64,000 nt of DNA from Inquilinus ginsengisoli_B (GTDB lineage Bacteria; Pseudomonadota; Alphaproteobacteria; DSM-16000; Inquilinaceae), in assembly GCF_050434925.1 (NCBI RefSeq), contig NZ_JBNDJK010000001.1, positions 8,122,001 to 8,186,000 on the forward strand, read 5' to 3'. Shown here in pieces: positions 58,115-64,000 of the stretch. Made by a program: the position numbers and the translations under genes. Positions within the stretch are counted from its first letter, which is position 1, and every line of letters starts with the position of its first letter. Below the pieces are notes generated by a model. That model ran no database searches. It saw only the letters and a program-made list of their open reading frames with translations, and was not told the DNA's origin.

Positions 58115-59062
58115 CTATAGCAGCACGTCGTCGGCCGTCAGCCGGGTCAGGGCCTGGCCCTGGTACCAGGTCGGCTCGAGGATCACCTGCATGTCGGAGC
58201 GGCCATCGCCATCGGCATCGGCGGAGACCAGGAGCCCGCGGCCCAGCTGCTGATAACGCAGCTCGCCGGCCGTGTGGCTGAACGGGGCGTCGCCGATCAG
58301 GGTGAAGGCCTGGTCGCCCGCCGCCGTCTGGTCGGCGTCGATCCGCGACAGGTCGAGGATGTCGCGGCTGCTGAAATCGGTGACCCGGTCCTCCTGCCCC
58401 GGCAGGCTCTCCACCAGCCGGTCGATGCGGATGACGTCGTCGCCGTTGGCCGTGGTGATGTCGTCCGCCCCCAGCCCGCCGACGAAGACGTCGTTGCCGG
58501 AGGGCGTGGGATCGTCATAGCTCATCAGCGTGTCGTCGCCGCCGCAGCCGGAGAGCAGGTCGTGCCCATAGCCGCCCTGGAGGGTGTTGGCCCCGTCGTC
58601 GCCGACCAGGATGTCGTTGGCGGAGGTGCCGGTCAGGTCCTCGATGTCGCGCAGGTCGTACTGCCAGGTCAGTCCGGACGGCCCCGACCGGACCGCCGCC
58701 CGGCCCTCGGCCAGGGTGATGAAGGCGCCGTCGGCGCCGGCATACGCGGCGCTGAAGCTGTCGGTTCCGTCGCCGCCGTCGATCAGGTTGCCGGCGCCGA
58801 CGGAGCCCAGGGCGAAGGTGTCGTTCCCCTCGCCGCCATACAGGCGGTTGGCGGCGCCGCGGAACGAGATCACGTCGTCGTGGAAGCCGCCATGGATCGT
58901 GTCTCCGCCGTCATCCAGAAAGATCGCCGCCGACCGGGCGCCGGAGGTCGTGCGGATGTCGATCACATCCGTGCCGGTGTAGGCGTAGATGAAATAGAGT
59001 TCGTCATTGCCCTCGACGATGATGTGGTCGTTGCCGGTGGTGCCTTCGATCGTCGTCGCCAT
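58115..59062 (-). CDS. RTX-type calcium-binding repeat protein
   Basis: This 315-aa protein contains hemolysin-type nonapeptide repeats (GGxGxDxLx) in at least four places: GGEGNDTFAL, GGDGTDSFSA, GGYGHDLLSG and GGDDTLMSYDD; a further GGLGADDITT lies near residue 195. There is no N-terminal signal peptide. The C-terminal segment (VTDFSSRDILDLSRID, then a hydrophobic end TADDVLL) resembles the uncleaved type I secretion signal. The protein lacks any recognisable enzymatic domain, so it may be a surface or matrix protein. No type I secretion genes are adjacent. Confidence 0.85.
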   Translation of the reverse strand: MATTIEGTTGNDHIIVEGNDELYFIYAYTGTDVIDIRTTSGARSAAIFLDDGGDTIHGGFHDDVISFRGAANRLYGGEGNDTFALGSVGAGNLIDGGDGTDSFSAAYAGADGAFITLAEGRAAVRSGPSGLTWQYDLRDIEDLTGTSANDILVGDDGANTLQGGYGHDLLSGCGGDDTLMSYDDPTPSGNDVFVGGLGADDITTANGDDVIRIDRLVESLPGQEDRVTDFSSRDILDLSRIDADQTAAGDQAFTLIGDAPFSHTAGELRYQQLGRGLLVSADADGDGRSDMQVILEPTWYQGQALTRLTADDVLL

Positions 59063-59139
59063 GCCTGCCTCCGTGGTGTCGGCATCATCGATACAATGAT
59101 AGGAAGGTGGTCAGTATAGGCGATACGACGTCCTATGGA

Positions 59140-59290
59140 ACCGGCGACGGGCGATCAGGCCAGCGGCCGCTCTCCCCCTCACCCTCCCGCCGCCAACGCG
59201 GCGGGCCCCTCCCTCTCCCCGAGGAGAGGGAAAAACACCTCTCCCTGGGGAGAGGTCGAAATCGCATCGCGATTTCGGGTGAGGGGGTGG
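59140..59290. repeat. Composite extragenic repeat between the RTX and SnoaL-like genes
   Basis: The left part repeats the CGACGGGCGATCAGGC / CTCTCCCCCTCACC unit of 56402-56448. Small hairpins follow: CCCGCCGCCAACGCGGCGGG, CTCTCCCCGAGGAGAG, CCTCTCCCTGGGGAGAGG and CGAAATCGC-ATC-GCGATTTCG. The block ends in GGGTGAGGGGGTGG, the inverse of its beginning, so the whole is an imperfect inverted repeat. It fills most of 59063-59291. Confidence 0.75.
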
Positions 59291-59291
59291 C

Positions 59292-59681
59292 TCAGTCCGC
59301 CGGGAGTTGCGCTTCGATCGCGGTCTTGTCGAGCACCGACCAGACCTGGACGATCCGGCCGCCCTGGAACTCGTAGAACACATTCTCGCTGAACGAGACC
59401 GTGCGGCCGTTCACCTCGAGGCCGAGGAACCGGCCCTTGGGCGAGCAGGTGAAGTCGAGCCGGGCGGCGACCAGAGGCGGGTCGCAGGCCAGCAGCCCGA
59501 TGGTGAAGCGCAGGTCCGGGATGTCGCGGAAATCCTGCTCCAGCATGGCGCGATAGCCGGCCAGGCCGAAGGGGCGGCCGTTGTGACGGGCCGAGTCGTC
59601 GACGAAATCGCCCAGCCGCGCCCAGTCCTGCCGGTTCAGGCAGTCGATATAGGCGCGGTAGCGGGCGGCGAGGTCGGTCAT
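59292..59681 (-). CDS. SnoaL/NTF2-like protein
   Basis: This 129-aa small protein is of the SnoaL-type cone fold: RYRAYIDCLNRQDWARLGDFV at the start, then ARHNGRPFGLAGYRAMLEQDFRDIPDLRF (the ester-cyclase-like signature) and VNGRTVSFSENVFYEFQGGRI near the end. Such proteins act as polyketide cyclases, isomerases or binding proteins, and many are of unknown function. The ATG at 59681 is the only convincing start. No biosynthetic genes are nearby. Confidence 0.8.
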   Translation of the reverse strand: MTDLAARYRAYIDCLNRQDWARLGDFVDDSARHNGRPFGLAGYRAMLEQDFRDIPDLRFTIGLLACDPPLVAARLDFTCSPKGRFLGLEVNGRTVSFSENVFYEFQGGRIVQVWSVLDKTAIEAQLPAD

Positions 59682-59712
59682 GGCGATGGCTCCTGTGCGG
59701 GCGGCCGGCCGA

Positions 59713-59997
59713 TCATGAACCCCCGTCCTGCGGTTTCGGTTGCAGCGTGAAATCACAGGGGACGGAGCGGCCGAGTTGCACCGCCACATCGGCCGTGGTT
59801 TGGGACGCGTAGCCGAGGGCCGCGGCCTCCACCGTGTAGGACCCCACGGGCAGCCCCGGGATCCGATAGGCGCCGCGCCCGTCGGTCACGGCCGCCCTGG
59901 CAATGCCCGCCCTGGCCGTGACGTCGCATCTCGGGATTCCCTGGCCCGTCGCGGCATCCACCACCCTGCCCGCGATCGTGCCGGTCAGATCCGCCAT
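59713..59997 (-). CDS. Carboxypeptidase regulatory-like (Ig-fold) domain protein
   Basis: This 94-aa protein consists of one carboxypeptidase-D regulatory-like beta-sandwich domain: TIAGRVVDAATGQGIPRCDVTA, TDGRGAYRIPGLPVGSYTVEAAALGYAS, then VPCDFTLQP. There is no signal peptide. The ATG at 59997 has GGAGGAGGG upstream at good distance, which decides it over an ATG 15 bp further up. Such small single-domain proteins are common but without known function. It is divergent from the hypothetical gene at 60144. Confidence 0.75.
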   Translation of the reverse strand: MADLTGTIAGRVVDAATGQGIPRCDVTARAGIARAAVTDGRGAYRIPGLPVGSYTVEAAALGYASQTTADVAVQLGRSVPCDFTLQPKPQDGGS

Positions 59998-60143
59998 GTC
60001 GCCCTCCTCCATTCCGCCGGGCCGCCGGCAGCGTCTGCCCCGGGGGGCAGCGCCCGCCCGCCGGCAGCGCCTTGCATTCTCCACATTCCGCCGCAAAGGT
60101 TGGGCCGCCGCAAGGGTTGAAGGGGTCGGTTCGGGGAGGGGGA

Positions 60144-61112
60144 ATGACGAGCAGCATCCGGGCGGTGCGCCGCGAGGACGAGCGCGCGGAGCGCCGGCGT
60201 CTGGCCTATGAGAAGGCGGCGCAGCAGCAGGCGGCGCTGGAGGCCGCTTCATCCGCCGCCGAGGAATACGACCGGCTGATCGAGGCCCTGACCGGCGCCC
60301 ACCGGGTCCAGCTGCCGCGCCGCGACTGGCACGCCCTGGTCGCGGCGCCGCCGCCGGCCGAGCCCGAGCGGTCCGCGGCGCAGGAGGCGGCGGCGCGGCG
60401 GCAGCAGGAGGCGTACCGCCCCGGCTGGTTCGCCCGCACCTTCGGCGGGGGCCAGCGGCGCCAGGTCGAGCTGACCGCGGCGGTGGAGGATGCGCGGGTT
60501 CGCGACGAGGCGGAATTCCAGGCGCGGCGGCAGCAGGCCGAGGCGCGCCGGGCCGAGATCGATTTCGCCCGGCGGCTGGTGGCGCGCGACCCGGCGGCGG
60601 TGGCCGACGCGCTGGGCCGCTTCACCCGGCTGGGCGACCTGCCCTTCTCGGTCGAGGGGCTGGACCTCGTCTTCGTCGCGGGCGGGCGGATCGTCGCCAT
60701 GATCGACGGGCTGGACCTGGAGGACCTGCCGGACCGGTCGGTGACGCTGCTGCAATCGGGCAAGGCCTCGGTCAAGCCGCTGGCGCAGGGCCGGATGCTG
60801 GAGCTGCACCGCGACACCATCTGCTCGGCCGCGGTGCGGGTGGCGGCGGAATGCCTGGCCGCCCTGCCGGTCGAGGAGATCGAGGTGGTGATGCAGGCCG
60901 ACCTCTTGGACCGCGGCTCGGGCCATATCGGCGTCACGCCCGTGCTCTGGCTCCGGGCGACGGCCCAGGCCCTGGCCGCCGTCAACCTGCCGCAGACCGA
61001 CGCCGCCGCCCTGGTCGAGCGCCTGGGCGGCCATTTGGACTGGAGCCGGCGGGAGGGGTTTCGGGCGATCGGGCTCGGGGAGTTTGATGTGCCGGCGTAT
61101 GAGAGGGAGTGA
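60144..61112 (+). CDS. Hypothetical protein with coiled-coil N-terminus
   Basis: This 322-aa protein is of unknown function. The first half is rich in Ala, Arg, Glu and Gln (EDERAERRRLAYEKAAQQQA, then DEAEFQARRQQAEARRAEID) and likely forms coiled coils. The second half looks globular (LPFSVEGLDLVFVAGGRIVAMIDGLDLEDLPD, ILWLRATAQALAAVNL). The start at 60144 follows GGGGAGGGGG; an in-frame ATG at 60072 is less likely. It is the last high-GC gene before the composition change. Confidence 0.65.
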   Translation: MTSSIRAVRREDERAERRRLAYEKAAQQQAALEAASSAAEEYDRLIEALTGAHRVQLPRRDWHALVAAPPPAEPERSAAQEAAARRQQEAYRPGWFARTFGGGQRRQVELTAAVEDARVRDEAEFQARRQQAEARRAEIDFARRLVARDPAAVADALGRFTRLGDLPFSVEGLDLVFVAGGRIVAMIDGLDLEDLPDRSVTLLQSGKASVKPLAQGRMLELHRDTICSAAVRVAAECLAALPVEEIEVVMQADLLDRGSGHIGVTPVLWLRATAQALAAVNLPQTDAAALVERLGGHLDWSRREGFRAIGLGEFDVPAYERE

Positions 61113-61145
61113 GGGAGGCTTACGTCCTCAGCCAAGCTTCATGAT

Positions 61146-61158
61146 CTGACAATGTCAG
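61146..61158. promoter_or_regulatory. Palindromic operator 1 of the low-GC operon
   Basis: CTGACA-A-TGTCAG is a perfect 6+6 inverted repeat with one central base. It lies 68 bp before the first gene of the island, 20 bp (edge to edge) before a near-identical second site. The XRE-type domain of the third gene is the probable binder. Confidence 0.65.
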
Positions 61159-61176
61159 GTCCCCCCCTCTTTGAAT

Positions 61177-61188
61177 TTGACATTGTCA
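61177..61188. promoter_or_regulatory. Palindromic operator 2 / -35 region of the low-GC operon
   Basis: TGACA-T-TGTCA (61178-61188) repeats operator 1 with the central base inverted and lies 31 bp centre to centre from it (about three helical turns). TTGACA (61177-61182) overlaps it and could be the -35, so binding here would block transcription. The -10 is not clear. A strong GGAGGT (61215-61220) precedes the first ATG. Confidence 0.6.
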
Positions 61189-61225
61189 GCTGGATTGTGC
61201 GACCTTCCTGACATGGAGGTCGGAC

Positions 61226-61786
61226 ATGAGCGATGGCCCTCACAAGACATTGCCGATGCGGGCGAACTGGAAGGCCCTGCTTTGGAGTGCCTACAATCCT
61301 GCTTCCAGCAGCAGAGAAATTTCCGAAGGGATAGCCCCTGCGCTCAGCAGCGATTGGCGCAATGAAGTGACTCCAACGCTTGTCAGGGCGTTGGATCGCA
61401 CCTTGTGCGGCGAAGCCGCTCTCTTTCCGGACCAAACTGCCTCGGATGTTCAGGTGCTTCGTGCCCGCAGTAACTCTCCAATGGATGCCTCCTTTATTGA
61501 TTGTGCATTGGATGCTCTGGCCGACGGTTTGAGCGGGCCAGAAGCAATGATCCTTGCTATCGAAGGAGCCCTAGAAACTAGAATCCTTAGTGCGTTTCGA
61601 CAAATCGAGGAACACGTCGTACGGGAAGGAGCTAAGGGTCGGGCGGCCAAAGTAAGAGAACGCCTGGAAACTGCTCTTCCAAACGTTTCCTTGCAAACAC
61701 TTGCTCGCCAAATTCTGGACAACAGTAGCAGAGCGACCGTACAGGCCCCTAAGAACGATGGCCTGGATGACGGAGTCATGCTGTGA
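61226..61786 (+). CDS. Unknown protein, first gene of the low-GC island
   Basis: This 186-aa protein has no recognisable domain. It is predicted largely helical (FIDCALDALADGLSGPEAMILAIEGALETRILSAFRQIEEHV) with a basic stretch, EGAKGRAAKVRERLETAL, and a polar C-terminus. There is no signal peptide and no membrane segment. GGAGGT five bases before the ATG gives it strong expected translation. Its stop overlaps the QueC-like gene's start by four bases (ATGA), so the two are co-translated. Base composition is about 50-53% GC against 70% upstream. It may be a partner, substrate or activator of the QueC-like enzyme; that is inference. Confidence 0.75.
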   Translation: MSDGPHKTLPMRANWKALLWSAYNPASSSREISEGIAPALSSDWRNEVTPTLVRALDRTLCGEAALFPDQTASDVQVLRARSNSPMDASFIDCALDALADGLSGPEAMILAIEGALETRILSAFRQIEEHVVREGAKGRAAKVRERLETALPNVSLQTLARQILDNSSRATVQAPKNDGLDDGVML

Positions 61787-63156
61787 CTGATCAAAAATAC
61801 GCTGCGGATCCGACAAATAAATTTCTCCTCGATGCCATTGAGCCGGGTGTTCGCGCTCGACCTGGCGCAGCCATAGCCGTTATAGGACGTAATCTTGAGA
61901 TGTCGATTGCGGGCCTTAAGGCCTATTTTTTTGCCGAATGGCAAACTAAGTTGGTCGATCTTCTTGTGGTCGCGGCTGCAGCTGAATACTGTGACGTCGT
62001 CAAACGCCGTCCTGCCTTGGGATGGGCTCGCACCTTCGACGTTCGTGTAGCAGTCCACGACCCCAGTACATGGCGCGCGACACCCGTTAAATCAGCGCTG
62101 GAGGATGCACTGCATCTTTTGACGGGCGATAACTGGTCATTCACGTTTGTCAAACGCATCTCTGAAATGGATTCAGTTCGCGACCCCTCTCTGTCCATCA
62201 CACCAACTGATCGTACGATTATGCCGTATAGCGACGGCATAGATTCAAAAGCCGTAGCCGAAATTGTCCAGTATCAGGAGCGTGGCGGCCTCGTACGCGT
62301 GCGGCTTGGATCTAAAGGAGTTGACCGAAAGTCTCGCCGAGTGCGGTTTACAACCGTCCCCTATGAGGTAAACGTTGCAAAGCATCTTAGACGAGAATCT
62401 AGCGCCCGCTCTCGCGGCTTCAAGTTTTCGATCATAACAGGTATTGCCGCACATCTCGCTAAAGTTAATAGGATAATTGTTACCGAGAGTGGCCAAGGAT
62501 CGTTAGGGCCCATTCTGGCCTGTACTGGACATTCTTATCCAGATTATCGAGTTCACCCAACATTTACCAAAAAAATGGAGCAACTTTTTACCGAACTGAT
62601 GGGATCTAGCGTACATTACGAATTTCCCCGCATATGGAAGACCAAGGGCGAGACGATTGGCGAGGCCTCGGCTCTTCCATCAAAGCCAACTTGGCACGAC
62701 ACGCGGTCGTGCTGGCAGCAGTCTCGCCAAACCGGCATTGCTGGACGACGCAGACAATGCGGAATCTGTGCAGCCTGCCTCTTGCGGCGAATGAGCATGC
62801 ATGCCGCCGGTCAGCCGGAATCGCAGGATATGTACGTATGGGAGGATCTCACAGCTCGGGAGATACGTGACGGCGCTGCTGCAGATTTTAAGCTGTACAC
62901 TTCCCGCCTTGAGCAGTACGCGATCGCTGGCGTCCTACATCTGGACCACCTCGCGGCACTTCCCGGGTCCCCACTCCATGCCCGACGCCTGCGTCAGGTG
63001 GCAAGAGAGACGGCTCGGGCGCTTGGTGAAGACGTGCATGAGGCGGAAGCGAAGTTGATTCATATGTTGGAGTGTCATCGTCGCGAGTGGTGCGACTTTC
63101 TCCGCATGCTCGGCCCTAAGTCCTTCGTCACACAGCTCGCATCTGTGCTGCCATGA
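61783..63156 (+). CDS. QueC-like ATP-pyrophosphatase with four-cysteine cluster
   Basis: This 457-aa protein has a PP-loop variant, PYSDGIDSKA (residues 148-157; QueC has SGGxDS), and a second conserved block, TESGQGSLGP (234-243). A putative zinc cluster is Cys310-x15-Cys326-x2-Cys329-x2-Cys332 followed by LLRR. QueC makes the 7-deazaguanine precursor preQ0, but it is only about 230 aa. The long N-terminal domain (1-140) and C-terminal helical tail here resemble the larger QueC-like proteins of defence systems (QatC of Qat, Cap9 of type IV CBASS). No queuosine genes are nearby, so biosynthesis of queuosine is unlikely. It overlaps both neighbours by four bases. Confidence 0.8.
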   Translation: MTDQKYAADPTNKFLLDAIEPGVRARPGAAIAVIGRNLEMSIAGLKAYFFAEWQTKLVDLLVVAAAAEYCDVVKRRPALGWARTFDVRVAVHDPSTWRATPVKSALEDALHLLTGDNWSFTFVKRISEMDSVRDPSLSITPTDRTIMPYSDGIDSKAVAEIVQYQERGGLVRVRLGSKGVDRKSRRVRFTTVPYEVNVAKHLRRESSARSRGFKFSIITGIAAHLAKVNRIIVTESGQGSLGPILACTGHSYPDYRVHPTFTKKMEQLFTELMGSSVHYEFPRIWKTKGETIGEASALPSKPTWHDTRSCWQQSRQTGIAGRRRQCGICAACLLRRMSMHAAGQPESQDMYVWEDLTAREIRDGAAADFKLYTSRLEQYAIAGVLHLDHLAALPGSPLHARRLRQVARETARALGEDVHEAEAKLIHMLECHRREWCDFLRMLGPKSFVTQLASVLP

Positions 63157-64000
63157 CGAGTGGATCTGACGCGCTCGATCCGATCGAGGTTGGTGAACGA
63201 CTACGACTTGCTCGTGAAGCCGCCAAAGTCACACAGGCGACCGCAGCAGCCGCATTGGATTTTGCTCGTACGACTTTAATTGCTATAGAGCAAGGTCAGC
63301 GGCGGCCACGCCTCGACGAACTGCAGAAGCTTGCAGCGCTCTACGGCACTTCGCTAAACGCACTTCTCCGTCGCGAGGCCGTTCAAGTGGATTTGAGGCC
63401 ACGGTTTCGCAAAACTATAGAAGCTGACGAAGCTATCGAGAACGCAGCAGCGTTGCTCACCGGCTTGGTACAAGCGGAAGTCGAACTTGAAAATCTCCTC
63501 GGAATTCAACGAACCCGGAACGATCCACCAGAGCGCCCCCTTCTTCCTGGCGACGTTCTGATTCAAGCCGAACAGGATGCATTTGAACTGCGCCAGTGGC
63601 TTGGCCTCGGATTGGCGCCGGTGCACGATATGACATCGCTCCTCGAGCTACAGGTTGGAGCACGTGTGTTCGTTCGGCGTCTGCCACCCAAAGTCTCGGG
63701 ACTCTACGCCTTCGATGAAAATATAGGCGCATGCATTCTGCTCAATGCGGCCCACCCCCGCGATCGTCGCGCGCAGACCGCAGCTCATGAACTGGGACAC
63801 CTCGTCTCCACCAGACGTGAGCCCGATGCACTTTATGAAGGCTCCCCTGAAGCTAACCGGGATGAGCGGTATGCTAACGCATTCGCTCGCGCATTCTTGA
63901 CACCAGCGCGTGCCGTTATGGCCAAATTCCGCGACATTACCGCAGGCGCTACTCAATTAACGCGTCGACATGTTATCGTTCTGGCACATTCTTTTGGCGT
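63153..64000 (+). CDS. XRE-family regulator fused to an ImmA/IrrE metallopeptidase (cut by window end)
   Basis: The first 282 residues are present and the gene runs off the window. An N-terminal helix-turn-helix (about 11-66; GERLRLAREAAKVTQATAAA, IEQGQRRPRLDELQKLAALYG) is followed by a linker. A zinc metallopeptidase domain then has AAHELGHLVS (His212, Glu213, His216) and third ligand Glu238 in NRDERYANAFARAF, the IrrE/ImmA pattern. In characterised pairs (IrrE-DdrO, ImmA-ImmR, CapP-CapH of CBASS) the peptidase cleaves the XRE repressor to induce the operon. Here both are one polypeptide, which would self-regulate the operon through the TGACA-N-TGTCA sites. The ATG at 63153 overlaps the QueC-like stop. 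Confidence 0.88.
   Translation, partial: MTSGSDALDPIEVGERLRLAREAAKVTQATAAAALDFARTTLIAIEQGQRRPRLDELQKLAALYGTSLNALLRREAVQVDLRPRFRKTIEADEAIENAAALLTGLVQAEVELENLLGIQRTRNDPPERPLLPGDVLIQAEQDAFELRQWLGLGLAPVHDMTSLLELQVGARVFVRRLPPKVSGLYAFDENIGACILLNAAHPRDRRAQTAAHELGHLVSTRREPDALYEGSPEANRDERYANAFARAFLTPARAVMAKFRDITAGATQLTRRHVIVLAHSFG

Noticed and set aside
13015..59290. CRISPR array from the repeated GC-rich units
   Set aside because: Units are few, widely separated, palindromic and of about 172 bp or variable length, without regular spacers.
61783..63156. Housekeeping queuosine biosynthesis gene queC
   Set aside because: The protein is twice the usual length, has an altered PP-loop, lies in low-GC DNA, and has no queD/queE/queF nearby.
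61226..64000. Calling the low-GC operon a standard Qat (qatABCD) system
   Set aside because: No large ATPase (QatA) lies upstream, the 186-aa protein does not look like QatB, and the gene after the QueC-like one is a regulator-peptidase rather than TatD-like QatD. Genes beyond 64000 are unseen, so this is provisional.
61226..64000. Calling the island type IV CBASS
   Set aside because: No CD-NTase, effector, TGT-like or OGG-like gene is visible in the window; only the QueC-like enzyme and a CapH/CapP-like fusion are shared.
1..64000. tRNA or rRNA genes
   Set aside because: Scanning the intergenic gaps I saw no cloverleaf with a TTCGANNC-type T-arm and CCA-like end, and no rRNA sequence.

Overview
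The window is high-GC DNA (about 70% by eye) with dense operons, ATGA/GTGA gene overlaps, many ABC uptake systems and GC-rich intergenic palindromes. This suggests an alphaproteobacterial chromosome of the Rhodospirillales/Inquilinus or rhizobial type. That placement is an inference from gene content (ehu/eut/doe, mtn, dpp clusters); there is no rRNA or tRNA in the window to confirm it.

Layout. 1-806 (-): N-terminus of a copper P-type ATPase behind a CueR-like promoter. 1053-7376 (+): methionine-salvage operon mtnB-mtnD-[binding protein, two sugar-type permeases]-mtnK-mtnC, so a transporter is embedded in the pathway. 7377-8777: an AlkB-like repair enzyme (-) and a protein-isoaspartate methyltransferase (+). 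8803-23604: an ectoine/hydroxyectoine regulon. It has ehuABCD uptake, eutABC (hydroxyectoine to ectoine), doeA/doeB (ring opening and deacetylation), a MocR-type EnuR regulator and, divergently, an AsnC regulator with doeC, doeD and an alcohol-dehydrogenase-like gene. 23620-34628 (-): one long array of RpiR regulator, D-amino-acid transaminase, peptide ABC transporter, DmpA-like and DppA-type (M55) aminopeptidases, isoaspartyl peptidase and M24 peptidase, which looks like a route for unusual (D-, beta- or isoaspartyl-) peptides. 34840-39550: aldehyde dehydrogenase, amine oxidase, acetyltransferase and 2-hydroxyacid dehydrogenase. 39703-49872: Lrp and GntR regulators, FAD amine oxidase, ArgE-like deacetylase, haloacid-dehalogenase-like enzyme and a second complete peptide-type ABC transporter. 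Two exact 20-bp copies of a GntR-type operator tie its two halves together.

49999-61112 is a looser, accessory-like stretch: a degenerate cupredoxin, a YopT/C58-type cysteine protease candidate, an IS4-type and an IS481-type insertion element (both inside copies of one GC-rich palindromic repeat family), an atypical response regulator, an RTX protein, DUF899 and several unknowns.

From about 61130 to the end the base composition drops sharply (about 50% GC). A three-gene overlapping operon starts behind two TGACA-N-TGTCA operators: an unknown 186-aa protein, a QueC-like ATP-pyrophosphatase with a four-Cys cluster, and an XRE-ImmA/IrrE metallopeptidase cut by the window edge. This is the best candidate for an undescribed system, probably a horizontally acquired defence island.
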